Shown one piece after another: positions 6,243-13,319 of a stretch of DNA of 39,688 nt. A model generated the notes under the pieces. It saw only the letters and a program-made list of their open reading frames with translations, did not search any database and was not told the DNA's origin. Position numbers and translations under genes: made by a program. Source of the DNA: a virus; the IMG/VR virus record IMGVR_UViG_3300024517_000041, positions 1-39,688 of that record; one strand, written 5' to 3'. Positions within the stretch are counted from its first letter, which is position 1. Each line of letters begins with the position of its first letter.

Positions 6243-6449
6243 TCACCCATCCTTGGCCGCTGCTACTATTTTGCGTCCGTTGACCTTCAGGATCTGATCG
6301 TTGTAGCCCCAGATTCTCTGCCCTCCGCTCATCTCACCATCGAACCCTGGCCTACCGTTCTTAACTTCCTCGTAGACTCCGGTGATAGTGACCTCGCGGA
6401 TCGGTCCTCCCCACGTAGCGTATTCGACTGTGTCTCCTTCTTTCACCAT
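6243..6449 (-). CDS. Small SH3-like protein, function unknown
   Basis: A 68-residue protein with a strand-rich pattern (GDTVEYATWGG, ITGVYEEVKNGRPGFDG, IWGYNDQILKV) like small SH3-type or translation-factor-like barrels that occur in phage accessory regions. GAAGGAG lies upstream of the ATG, and the ATG overlaps the preceding gene's stop by one base (TAATG). It is the last gene of the unit that starts at promoter P2. Fold is inferred from pattern only. Confidence 0.62.
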   Translation of the reverse strand: MVKEGDTVEYATWGGPIREVTITGVYEEVKNGRPGFDGEMSGGQRIWGYNDQILKVNGRKIVAAAKDG

Positions 6450-6862
6450 TACTTCTCCTTCTCTTTACGGATTTTGCGGAGGGCTTTGACAATGAAATTC
6501 CTGCATGAAAAGATGATTGTTTCTATCTGCTCTCGGATTTTATCATCGACTCGGGGTTGTATTTCCTCCCACATACGCTCTATCTCTGAGAGAGATTCTT
6601 CCATGGTCTTGATGGCAAGTCTTGTGTCGGTAAATAGAGCGGATGATCCTTGCTTTTCTTTCTTGAGGGTCTCAATTAGATTTCTTTTTGATTGGATCCT
6701 TGAGTTTATACCTTGAACTGCATCGTCCCATTGTTCCAGCGAGAAATCCGATCCGGCCCACATCATCTTGTAGGTTTCCTGCAACAATGTCTTGTCCAAT
6801 AGCATGCGAAGCATATCCCTCTCTTCTTGTTCTTTATCTAGACAGAATGTAATCTTTGCCAT
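6449..6862 (-). CDS. Coiled-coil protein, function unknown
   Basis: A 137-residue protein made almost wholly of charged helical sequence; the central part (INSRIQSKRNLIETLKKEKQ and TMEESLSEIERMWEEIQPRV) fits coiled-coil heptads. The C terminus is very basic (LRKIRKEKEK). ATG 6862 is used because AGGAG is ten bases before it; TTG at 6868 is too close to that site. It follows the metallopeptidase/VWA gene by 13 bases and shares its transcript, so it could be an accessory to that module, but no homology was recognised. Confidence 0.65.
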   Translation of the reverse strand: MAKITFCLDKEQEERDMLRMLLDKTLLQETYKMMWAGSDFSLEQWDDAVQGINSRIQSKRNLIETLKKEKQGSSALFTDTRLAIKTMEESLSEIERMWEEIQPRVDDKIREQIETIIFSCRNFIVKALRKIRKEKEK

Positions 6863-6875
6863 ATTCAATAATCTC

Positions 6876-8162
6876 CTATGTTCTTACCAAGATTGTTCTT
6901 CCGTAGGTCGGGGTTCTTCCCTGGCCTTTAACATCAACCCAGAGAACTGGGATACCCGGATCTTCGGGGAATGACATTTCCATGTCGGTGATGACGATGA
7001 TGCCAGTCACATCGGGTGCGTTCTCCGCAATCCAATCGAACGCGGGCCTGACATTGGTTCCTCCATAGCCCCGTCGAGTGGCATCCTCTTCTGTGAACTC
7101 AACGCCATGTTCGAACTCTGCGACCTCTCCCAGCAGATGGCTGTCAAAGTGCATCACATAAGTTTTACTAGGCTCATAGAAGTTGATTAGAGAGCCTGTC
7201 TCGTTGAGTGCCAAGTTGACTCGATCCTCATCCATGGAGTAGGATTCGTCGAGTGCTACTGCCAGAGAGCCGATCCCTTCCTGCTCGGTGCTTGGCATGA
7301 AGATTCCAGCGGATGCGAATCTCCGATTCGGTCGCTTCCAGTTCTGGATCGAGGATTCCCCAAGATTCGAGGAGACGAAATCTGTCAACTCTTCTCGCCA
7401 GTCTATCTTCCCTGCCTGGATGGTTTTCCGGATCGTCTCTTCGAGTTCGACCGAGATCTTTCCGACTGCTTTTGCAGCAGCCATGTCGATCTCGAATTCA
7501 ATACTTTCGCTGGTTTCCGCTTCTTCCAATTCAGTTTTAGAAAGAGTCGCTCCCGCAGGGCCAGGGAGTGGTTCGAAATCTCCCCACTCAGAGACCGGCG
7601 GAAGGGAGTATCCCTCCATGTCTATAACTTGATCGTCCTGCATTTCGGTCGGCTCGCTGGGGCTTTGCTCTCCCTCTCCCTCTCCCTCTCCCTCTCCCTC
7701 TCCCTTTTCAGGGCTCTGCCCTCTGGCTTTCTCAGCCATCCGGATTCGATAGATATCTTCGAAGGCCATCCCCTCAAATCTTGGGGAGTAAATTGCACCG
7801 GGAAGGAGATCGAACCCGGCTTTCGCCAGCATGTGATTGACCTCTTCATCAGCAGACTCGGCTTCCACCTCGGGATCCAACCCAGGTCCGATTCTAATGT
7901 GGTGCCTGAGCAACGGGTGACCTAGCTCATGGGCTTGGAGGAAATGTGCTTCCGATAGGCTCAGCGCTGCCAAAAACTGAGGGTTGTACCGAATCACCAA
8001 TCCATTGGTGCAAGCGGTCTCGATGGTCGGATCGAGGTGCTGCTCCATTCGGAGGACATTTCTCCCGAAGAGGGGGTGATCCAACATCATCCATCGATTC
8101 ATGACTTCGAGCTTGTCCTTCAGATCCTTGACCGTGATGTTTTCTGTGGACAGGAGAGTCAT
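6876..8162 (-). CDS. Putative metallopeptidase plus VWA-domain protein (DUF2201/CobT-like)
   Basis: A 428-residue two-domain protein. The N-terminal half has a zincin motif H78-E79-L-G-H82 (QAHELGHPLL) followed by an acidic ADEEVNHML segment, as in the putative metallopeptidase domain found beside DUF2201. A linker with a Gly-Glu repeat (about residues 154-165) leads to a VWA-like domain with a full MIDAS: D305-x-S307-x-S309 in ALDESYSMD, T369 in YGGTN and D393 in VITDMEM. Proteins of this type act as metal-dependent adaptor partners of MoxR/CobS-like AAA+ ATPases. Here it is in the same block as such an ATPase, with one unknown gene between. TAATG overlap couples it to that gene. Peptidase activity is inferred, not shown. 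Confidence 0.85.
   Translation of the reverse strand: MTLLSTENITVKDLKDKLEVMNRWMMLDHPLFGRNVLRMEQHLDPTIETACTNGLVIRYNPQFLAALSLSEAHFLQAHELGHPLLRHHIRIGPGLDPEVEAESADEEVNHMLAKAGFDLLPGAIYSPRFEGMAFEDIYRIRMAEKARGQSPEKGEGEGEGEGEGEQSPSEPTEMQDDQVIDMEGYSLPPVSEWGDFEPLPGPAGATLSKTELEEAETSESIEFEIDMAAAKAVGKISVELEETIRKTIQAGKIDWREELTDFVSSNLGESSIQNWKRPNRRFASAGIFMPSTEQEGIGSLAVALDESYSMDEDRVNLALNETGSLINFYEPSKTYVMHFDSHLLGEVAEFEHGVEFTEEDATRRGYGGTNVRPAFDWIAENAPDVTGIIVITDMEMSFPEDPGIPVLWVDVKGQGRTPTYGRTILVRT
7668..7703. repeat. Hexanucleotide repeat CTCTCC x6 inside the VWA gene
   Basis: Six exact copies of CTCTCC, encoding alternating Gly-Glu on the minus strand. The unit is a multiple of three, so copy number change alters linker length without breaking the frame. 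Confidence 0.9.
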
Positions 8163-9040
8163 TAGTTATACCCTCCAAGCGTTTCTTGAAGACTTTCGAG
8201 CAGGGAGTCGGCATCCTTCTTCACCTTCTCTCGGGTCGAATCGTTTGCCTTGAGATCTGGTGCCGATACCGCAGTCAACTTGCTTTTTATTTTGGCTGCC
8301 ATTTCATCCAGCTTCGCGTCGTTGGTGAGATTTAGAGTCGGAAGAAGATCACAAAGTTCTTCCAGGTGATCGACCGCAGTCGCGTGGAAGCCGTGATGCG
8401 TCTTCCCCTCCTCATCGACATAGTATTGGTGAAGCGATTTCGAGAGTCGCTTGACTCCTTCGTAAAGTCTTTCCCAAGTGGAAGCGACCGCTCGATCCAG
8501 AGCCTTGAGGAGGTTCTCCTCCACTACCTTGATTTCATCCTCGCTTAGGACCACCCGCAGGTCATCGGTATTTTCAATACTCTGGGGATCAATCGGATCC
8601 AGAGAGAATGAAGCGATGAAGGCTTCGACCGGGGGAATGTCCTCCCTTTCGAAGAGATCTCCGTTCGCAATTCTTTGCCCTGCGATCATGGCGTCGTAGC
8701 CCTTGGCCACTGCTTTAACTACCTCGGTGTGTCGAGCTTTGCAGTCTCTGAATTTTGCTTGGTATGCAGGGACGAAATCGATTCCGATCAGGCCAGTGCC
8801 ATCCGGGCCTCGATCCCAGGGGACCGTGTTCTCCCTGTGGTATTTGTACATTTCCCTGGTCACCTTCCCGATGGGGTTGATGAATGCCAGGGGAATTACT
8901 CGGCGATAGAAATCGCCAGCCTTTCGAGCATCGAAGATTCCATTGACGGCATCGGTCGCCCGCTGATCTTTCACCTTGGTCTTGATGCTGGAGGTCTTAA
9001 TGCCTATGAGCATCGCCCGTTCTCGAAGTTCCATCGCCAT
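8162..9040 (-). CDS. Unknown protein between MoxR-like ATPase and VWA gene
   Basis: A 292-residue soluble, mostly helical protein with no recognised domain. It begins MAMELRERAM, has a central GRVAL-free mixed region around FVPAYQAKFRDCKARHTEVVKAVA, and a long helical C terminus rich in Lys and Glu. AGGAG sits 9 bases upstream of ATG 9040. Its placement between a MoxR-like AAA+ gene and a metallopeptidase/VWA gene, with one-base TAATG overlap to the latter, suggests it is a third component or a substrate of that pair. It starts its own transcript from promoter P2, which lies in the end of the ATPase gene. Confidence 0.72.
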   Translation of the reverse strand: MAMELRERAMLIGIKTSSIKTKVKDQRATDAVNGIFDARKAGDFYRRVIPLAFINPIGKVTREMYKYHRENTVPWDRGPDGTGLIGIDFVPAYQAKFRDCKARHTEVVKAVAKGYDAMIAGQRIANGDLFEREDIPPVEAFIASFSLDPIDPQSIENTDDLRVVLSEDEIKVVEENLLKALDRAVASTWERLYEGVKRLSKSLHQYYVDEEGKTHHGFHATAVDHLEELCDLLPTLNLTNDAKLDEMAAKIKSKLTAVSAPDLKANDSTREKVKKDADSLLESLQETLGGYN

Positions 9041-9061
9041 GTTGTTTTCTCCTATGACCCT

Positions 9062-9090
9062 ATCTTACCCCATCCCGGGGGTGTTGTCAA
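9062..9090 (-). promoter_or_regulatory. Leftward promoter P2, within the end of the ATPase gene
   Basis: Minus strand: GGGTTGACA with the -35 box at 9090-9085, 17 bases, TAAGAT at 9067-9062, then AGGAG and ATG 9040. The -35 region overlaps the last codons of the MoxR-like gene, which ends at 9065. The flanking GGGTTGACAACACCC forms a short inverted repeat. Confidence 0.72.
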
Positions 9091-10177
9091 CCCTGAACAG
9101 ATTTGAGTTTTTCTCAATCCACTCGATGAACGGCATCGTCTTGTGTGCGGAGTTGGGATTGATCGTTCCGAAGTCGGTTCCAAATATTGCTCGGAAGCAA
9201 TCGTCTTTGAACCTATCCACGTAGATCAGGGCGTTTTTTATATCGTCCCTCCCCACGTTTTTCTGCAAGGCAGCAATCGTCGCAAACTTAACATCGACCC
9301 TGTCAGGAACCGGAACCCCCTCTGGATTCGCAAGGATCTCCGGAATCGCGGGGATCAGATCGAAGAGGGCCAGAAATCCAATCAACTGGGCTGCGTCGAT
9401 TTCTCCGATGGTTCCCTTCGCGGCTCTGAAGGCCCGTTGAGAATCCGAATCGTATCGGGGAGTCTGGTAGCTATCTTTCCCTCCAACATCTGCGGTTGCA
9501 GTGACTCGGTATTTATTTGCGACAAGGATATCGGAGAAGGCTGCAAGGGATCGAGGCGAGGATTGCGGGCCGTCGATCATACCATCCCATTCGGTGAGCA
9601 ATTCGGGAAGGTAGTTGGTTGCCGCTATGATTCTGTAGTCTACCCCGTGAGCGCGAGCCCATTCCTGCCAGTCCTTGGGATCGGTTTCGAAATCGACCTG
9701 CGTAAACCGATTGCCGAATGAGGAGGGCATTCTCTTGACCCCGCAGCCATCAGTTTTGCGATTGCCAGTCGCGACGATGTAAACATCGTGAGGCAATATG
9801 TAGTCTCCAAGCCTCCGCTCCTGGCAAAGTTGGAACAAAGCGTAATGGTGAGCCTGGGGAGCGTTTGGGATCTCTTCGATCAGCAAGATTCCCGGTCCAG
9901 TCTTAGGCAGGAACTCCGGCATCAGCCAAGTAGTAGTTTTGTTGGCCACATCGGGAAATGGATATCCCCTGTAGTCGATGGGGTCCATGTAACAGGGGCG
10001 CAGATCGGTGAGGGATAATTCTGAGACAGGTACTCTCAGGAATTCTGCCAATCCCTCCATGACCGGGCCAGCTACGGTTTCGCTCTTCCCGCCTCCGGGT
10101 GGCCCGATCACGAGCGCGTTATGACCACCTCGCAATGTGTCGAGGATCGTAGTGATGCTGTCCTTTGTTCTTCCCAT
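9065..10177 (-). CDS. MoxR/CobS-like AAA+ ATPase
   Basis: A 370-residue AAA+ ATPase. Walker A is GPPGGGKSE (25-33), Walker B is GILLIEEIPNA, and sensor 1 is VYIVATGNR followed by MPSSFGNRF with the arginine-finger position. The gapless start of the domain and helix arrangement match MoxR-type ATPases, a group that includes RavA and the cobaltochelatase subunit CobS. These enzymes remodel partner proteins together with VWA-domain adaptors. ATG 10177 is chosen since GGGAGG lies 8 bases upstream; the in-frame GTG at 10186 overlaps that site. It has its own promoter (P3). The CobS reading is less likely since no large chelatase subunit was seen. Confidence 0.88.
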   Translation of the reverse strand: MGRTKDSITTILDTLRGGHNALVIGPPGGGKSETVAGPVMEGLAEFLRVPVSELSLTDLRPCYMDPIDYRGYPFPDVANKTTTWLMPEFLPKTGPGILLIEEIPNAPQAHHYALFQLCQERRLGDYILPHDVYIVATGNRKTDGCGVKRMPSSFGNRFTQVDFETDPKDWQEWARAHGVDYRIIAATNYLPELLTEWDGMIDGPQSSPRSLAAFSDILVANKYRVTATADVGGKDSYQTPRYDSDSQRAFRAAKGTIGEIDAAQLIGFLALFDLIPAIPEILANPEGVPVPDRVDVKFATIAALQKNVGRDDIKNALIYVDRFKDDCFRAIFGTDFGTINPNSAHKTMPFIEWIEKNSNLFRVDNTPGMG

Positions 10178-10209
10178 CGAAATCACCTCCCAATGATTTG
10201 TTCAAATTG

Positions 10210-10238
10210 ATTGTAGCATCTGGTCAGGGGTACGTCAA
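10210..10238 (-). promoter_or_regulatory. Leftward promoter P3 for the MoxR-like gene
   Basis: Minus strand: TTGACG at 10238-10233, 17 bases, TACAAT at 10215-10210. The -35 is nested in the inverted repeat AGGGG-N8-CCCCT (10226-10243). Good match to sigma-70. Confidence 0.78.
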
Positions 10239-10247
10239 CCCCTGGCC

Positions 10248-10658
10248 TTACCCTCCATTACGGAGTTGGTCTGAACTTCTCCAAACCTCGGAGAATCGAG
10301 TCATATAGACCCATCGCGAGGGTGGTGCTGGCGCTCCCCCCCTCATCTGGACGAAGTTCTCATACTTATAGGGATTGTAGATAACCTCCTCCCAGTTGAA
10401 GGGCTTCTCTTGAGCAGTTCTGCGAACCTTCCCCAGTCCCGCGGTCCCATCGAAGCTCACATCGTCGAGGCTGGCTGCGGTAACGAATGCGTGGACGTTC
10501 TTTCTGCCCTCCGCGAGAACTCGCTTCCTACCCGCCTCGGACACTTGGAACTTGGCATTGCGGACAAGCACCTCCTCGGGGTGAGCAATCACCTTCCCTC
10601 TATGCTTGACACTCCAGGTGCGCGTTCTGAGATTTCTGTAGACATAGACTCGTGCCAT
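10248..10658 (-). CDS. Conserved-type phage protein, function unknown
   Basis: A 136-residue protein. The N-terminal pattern VYVYRNLRTRTWSVKHRGKVIAHPEEV and the middle VSEAGRKRVLAEGRKNVHAFV match an uncharacterised family that I have seen in phages and proteobacterial mobile elements. It has several Arg/Lys-rich strands, suggesting nucleic-acid contact, but this is speculative. It starts five bases after the DUF2958 gene ends and shares its promoter P4. Confidence 0.7.
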   Translation of the reverse strand: MARVYVYRNLRTRTWSVKHRGKVIAHPEEVLVRNAKFQVSEAGRKRVLAEGRKNVHAFVTAASLDDVSFDGTAGLGKVRRTAQEKPFNWEEVIYNPYKYENFVQMRGGAPAPPSRWVYMTRFSEVWRSSDQLRNGG

Positions 10659-10663
10659 GATTT

Positions 10664-10978
10664 CTATGCCTCCCCTTTTCTCAACGCTTCTAGCGGAGTT
10701 GGTCTGAAGTATCGATCTCTTTCGATAGGCAATCCGAGAGATCCTCTGACCTTCTGGATTTCTTTGAGACTGAAGTATCCCAGTTCAGTTTCGGACCCCC
10801 AACTCGTCGCTTTTACCAACCCGAAAAATGTATCTTCTCCGTCGAACTCGGTTGCATACCATGTCCAGTTACCGTCCGGCGTGAAGAACTTCACTACCGC
10901 AACTGCCTTTTCCCCCTCACCGTCAGTGGTGTAAAGGGCAGGCAATGCTTTTCTGTTGGCCTTCGTTAGTAGCATCAT
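10664..10978 (-). CDS. DUF2958 family protein
   Basis: A 104-residue protein that fits DUF2958 closely: LLTKANRKALPALYTT at the start, VKFFTPDGNWTWYATEFDGED and FGLV in the middle, ELGYFSL then RGSLGLPIERDRYFRPTPL at the end. The family is common on plasmids, integrative elements and phages; its function is unknown. ATG 10978 follows CGGAGGAAAAAAT, giving a good Shine-Dalgarno sequence; the upstream ATG at 11011 would overlap the promoter. First gene of the P4 unit. Confidence 0.88.
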   Translation of the reverse strand: MMLLTKANRKALPALYTTDGEGEKAVAVVKFFTPDGNWTWYATEFDGEDTFFGLVKATSWGSETELGYFSLKEIQKVRGSLGLPIERDRYFRPTPLEALRKGEA

Positions 10979-10999
10979 ATTTTTTCCTCCGATGCAATC

Positions 11000-11027
11000 A
11001 GTATAGCACATGGTTGGGGCATGTCAA
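11000..11027 (-). promoter_or_regulatory. Leftward promoter P4
   Basis: Minus strand: GGGGTTGACA with -35 at 11027-11022, 16 bases, TATACT at 11005-11000. The -35 box is flanked as GGGG-TTGACATG-CCCC, an inverted repeat. Confidence 0.75.
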
Positions 11028-11050
11028 CCCCTGTCCTGGGGTGGTATGTC

Positions 11051-11093
11051 TATGCTTCCTCCTGCCACTTTATGCCTCCAGTGGCATGGATTA
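11051..11093. repeat. Imperfect repeat of 11461-11497
   Basis: TTCCTCCTG, a short spacer, TATGCCTCCAGTGGCATGGATTATT. On the minus strand it reads as the codons for NNPMPLEA-stop if one C is added, the same C-terminal peptide encoded at 11472-11500. It looks like a decayed or frameshifted copy of that gene end. Confidence 0.6.
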
Positions 11094-11122
11094 TTGATTT
11101 CACTTCTCCCATATCTGAAGAT

Positions 11123-11455
11123 CTATTCCTCCCTTTCCCACCGAACTAGGTGGCTACCTTCTCGGATAGATTCCTGTGTCTCGCATTGGAATTCGTATTC
11201 GAGGTCGGGGTCATGATCATCCTCGATTGTTGGGGCGAGGATCGCCTTGCGTTCGCGGTCGCTCATTGCCTCGATTTGTTCTCGCAACTGTCTGGCTGCG
11301 AGATGCAGCCGGTAAGCCTCACCAGTGGATTTCGATTGTTGGTTCAGTTTGAAGAAAGCCGTGTCTGCTTCTTTCGCAGATTCACAGGCTCGTTCCAATG
11401 CTCGAAGCCTTCGGATAGCTTTAGTTTCTGCGTAGTTCCTCGCGTTCATATTCAT
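11123..11455 (-). CDS. Helical acidic protein, function unknown
   Basis: A 110-residue protein, mostly helical and rich in Ala, Arg and Glu; ETKAIRRLRALERACESAKEAD and LRLAARQLREQIE-like stretches suggest a coiled coil or helical hairpin. The C terminus is very acidic (TIEDDHDPDLEYEF). ATG 11455 is used because AGGAGGAAG is close upstream; the longer frame to 11524 runs into the preceding ORF. No domain recognised. Confidence 0.65.
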   Translation of the reverse strand: MNMNARNYAETKAIRRLRALERACESAKEADTAFFKLNQQSKSTGEAYRLHLAARQLREQIEAMSDRERKAILAPTIEDDHDPDLEYEFQCETQESIREGSHLVRWEREE

Positions 11456-11460
11456 GACTC

Positions 11461-11497
11461 TTCCTCCTGTTCTATGCCTCCAGGGGCATGGGATTAT
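11461..11497. repeat. Repeat partner of 11051-11093
   Basis: TTCCTCCTG, TCTATGCCTCCAG and GGGCATGGGATTATT match the segment at 11051-11093 with few differences. The core ATGCC-N6-GGCAT is an inverted repeat. Confidence 0.6.
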
Positions 11498-11549
11498 TCC
11501 AAGGTGAGATATACGCCCGGTCATAACCCTTCAGGGCAAGTCGCCCCAT
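11472..11549 (-). CDS. Possible 25-residue ORF ending in NNPMPLEA
   Basis: ATG at 11549 opens a 25-codon frame (MGRLALKGYDRAYISPW, then NNPMPLEA) which starts 11 bases after the DUF6011 gene ends. Its Shine-Dalgarno sequence is weak. A frameshifted match to its last residues occurs near 11070, which suggests that this peptide end was once duplicated with its gene. The frame is also open upstream inside the DUF6011 gene. Confidence 0.35.
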   Translation of the reverse strand: MGRLALKGYDRAYISPWNNPMPLEA

Positions 11550-11559
11550 TAGGGTATTA

Positions 11560-12210
11560 TCAACTCCAAGGAAGCCCGTATTTCGAAGCGCAGACCGGGC
11601 CATATCCCAACTCGATGGATCTTCGGTCATCTCCCTCACCCACTGGGGTCCGACAGAAAACGCATCGTCCGCTCGACTTCCCTTCGCTTGTCGCGAAGGC
11701 GACCGGGTCGGCATTGAACGCCTCCACCGCTGCGATCACCTCCGGAGTGGCGATTCTGGTGGGCGAGAATTTCCCATCGAGATCGATGCGCCCGTACCAT
11801 TTGTTGTCGGGGTAGTGGCCGAGGTCGGTGACGTTGATGCTTCCGGGGATCTTTGCCCGCTCCCCTGCCCTCTGGAATTTCAGACTGGCAGTGGTGACCT
11901 TCGGAAACTTGACCTTCTCGGCAGCCCGGGTGAAGAATGCCAGAATCTCAGCGGCATCGACCACCATAGCGACCGGCTCCGAGAATTCCCTCGTATCCCC
12001 GAAGCTATCGGCCAGATTCTGAGGGGTAGAGTCTTCAAGTTTCTTGTTGAGCATCCACTCGGGGACGTAGGCATTCTCCCCCACGTACTGGATCATCGAC
12101 TTCGGGAAAAAACAGCGGGTCGGCTTGCGCTTGCCGCTGACCTTTACGTCCACGCCGACGGCCTTCTCGCTCTCCCAGTCATAACTGAGAACTTCGATCA
12201 TCATCGCCAT
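11560..12210 (-). CDS. Protein with C-terminal DUF6011-like zinc motif
   Basis: A 216-residue protein. The C terminus SGRCVFCRTPVGEGDDRRSIELGYGPVCASKYGL matches DUF6011, a short domain with C-x2-C...GxGPxC that probably binds zinc. The N-terminal two thirds (about residues 1-165) have no recognised fold; they contain alternating strands and a basic segment. ATG 12210 overlaps the previous stop by one base (TAATG), with GAGGAGGGC upstream. DUF6011 proteins are frequent in phage and mobile-element accessory regions; the function is unknown. Confidence 0.75.
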   Translation of the reverse strand: MAMMIEVLSYDWESEKAVGVDVKVSGKRKPTRCFFPKSMIQYVGENAYVPEWMLNKKLEDSTPQNLADSFGDTREFSEPVAMVVDAAEILAFFTRAAEKVKFPKVTTASLKFQRAGERAKIPGSINVTDLGHYPDNKWYGRIDLDGKFSPTRIATPEVIAAVEAFNADPVAFATSEGKSSGRCVFCRTPVGEGDDRRSIELGYGPVCASKYGLPWS

Positions 12211-12362
12211 TACTTGCCCTCCTCTGCCTTTGAGATTTTGTCCTCCAGCATTGCGATGAACCCGCAGCAATACTCGGGATCAGACGCAGTGCCGTACTTC
12301 AGAGCCTCTCGTAGCTCTTCGATCATTTTCTGCATGAATTCGACCGACGCTTCTTTCGCCAT
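12210..12362 (-). CDS. Small helical protein, function unknown
   Basis: A 50-residue helical protein: MAKEASVEFMQKMIEELREALK, then a CC pair in EYCCGFIAMLEDK and an acidic end. ATG 12362 is preceded by AGGAGG seven bases upstream, directly after promoter P5, so it begins a transcript. The longer frame (to 12509) runs through the promoter and the end of the upstream gene. No family recognised. Confidence 0.68.
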   Translation of the reverse strand: MAKEASVEFMQKMIEELREALKYGTASDPEYCCGFIAMLEDKISKAEEGK

Positions 12363-12383
12363 TGCATTTCCTCCTATGTAGAG

Positions 12384-12412
12384 ATAGTAGCACGTACCGG
12401 GGGGCATGTCAA
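12384..12412 (-). promoter_or_regulatory. Leftward promoter P5
   Basis: Minus strand: GGGGGTTGACATG with -35 at 12412-12407, 17 bases, TACTAT at 12389-12384. The box sits in GGGGG-TTGACATG-CCCCCC, the longest form of the inverted repeat. Confidence 0.75.
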
Positions 12413-12426
12413 CCCCCGGCTTGGGG

Positions 12427-13224
12427 TTATGCTGCTTTCTTTTTTCTCCCTTCACCACCGGGACCATGGTCGAGAATGACCCGGCCAGTGATCTTCCCCG
12501 CCTCGCCATTGCATTTGATTGGGCACGTGAGGCAGGTCAGCGTGGGGCCAGCGGGGCAGATTGCCTCGCCTTTCTCCCTCTCGGATATCTCCCCGGAGGT
12601 CCGTACCACTCTGAAGGTGGCGAACCCGGCCTCGTCAGCGGCGTGCTTCTGATCGACGGAATCGACCGATGCCATGCAGAGCCCGGTGAGGTCGGATCCG
12701 GTGTCGGACCATCGATGGGTGTAGCCGGTCCACTCCTCCGCAGTGTCGGCGAGTGACGCCCAGATATGGCGCGGAACGGCCCCAGGATCCCCGTAGGCTC
12801 CGAAACGGACCATATCGCCAGCGACTACAGCAGCAGCATCGGCCAGCCCTAGGCGGGGATATGAGCCCCGCTTGTAAGCTTTCCAAATGCCTAGCGGGGC
12901 CTGCCCTACATTGACATAGCAGGTAGCTTCGGGCTCCTCGCCGGTCAGCTTGGCTATCTTTCTGAGATAGGGTCTGTGCGGACAGTCTCCGCAAATAGAA
13001 TCGTCCATGCCCTCGCGTACTGCTTCCACCGGGTCAATATCAGCCCGGAGGATCCAAGTCTGATGGATATCGTCCGTCTTATCGTTGTCGGACCCGTAGG
13101 TCATAATGACCACTATCGGAGCGCCATCGATGAGACTGGCACCTTCCCACAGGATCGATCCCGAAGAGACCGGGATTCCTAGCTTGCGGTGGACCCGTTT
13201 CGCCCTAGTGATTCCCTTTACCAT
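12427..13224 (-). CDS. Conserved Cys-rich phage/mobile-element protein, function unknown
   Basis: A 265-residue protein of a common but uncharacterised family: LGIPVSSGSILWEGASLIDG near the start, QTWILRADIDPVEAVREG, SICGDCPHR, CYVNVGQAPLGIWKAY, VRFGAYGDPGAVP and WTGYTHRW. The paired cysteines CGDCPHR with a later C, and CPAGPTLTCLTCPIKC near the C terminus, suggest metal or Fe-S binding. I do not know the function; the family occurs on plasmids, integrative elements and phages. It starts at ATG 13224, seven bases inside the end of the small upstream ORF. The C terminus is strongly basic (GRKKKAA). Confidence 0.8.
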   Translation of the reverse strand: MVKGITRAKRVHRKLGIPVSSGSILWEGASLIDGAPIVVIMTYGSDNDKTDDIHQTWILRADIDPVEAVREGMDDSICGDCPHRPYLRKIAKLTGEEPEATCYVNVGQAPLGIWKAYKRGSYPRLGLADAAAVVAGDMVRFGAYGDPGAVPRHIWASLADTAEEWTGYTHRWSDTGSDLTGLCMASVDSVDQKHAADEAGFATFRVVRTSGEISEREKGEAICPAGPTLTCLTCPIKCNGEAGKITGRVILDHGPGGEGRKKKAA

Positions 13225-13319
13225 TGCTCACTCCCTTCTGGCCATTGCTGCCAAATTGCGTGGAATAACGTGTAGATATCGTCGATGGTTCGGGCGATTG
13301 ATCCGGAGTATCTCAGCAT
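13218..13319 (-). CDS. Small coupled ORF, 33 residues
   Basis: ATG 13319 lies inside the end of the upstream gene and TAA 13220-13218 lies inside the start of the next gene, so all three are tightly coupled. GAGGTGA sits just upstream of the start. The peptide is MLRYSGSIARTIDDIY followed by a Trp-rich end (IWQQWPEGSEQW). No homology recognised; coupling and Shine-Dalgarno support it. Confidence 0.5.
   Translation of the reverse strand: MLRYSGSIARTIDDIYTLFHAIWQQWPEGSEQW

Noticed and set aside
9065-10177. Reading the AAA+ gene as a cobaltochelatase CobS
   Set aside because: The motifs fit CobS as a MoxR relative, but the VWA partner carries an HELGH domain instead of a plain CobT layout, and no CobN is seen.
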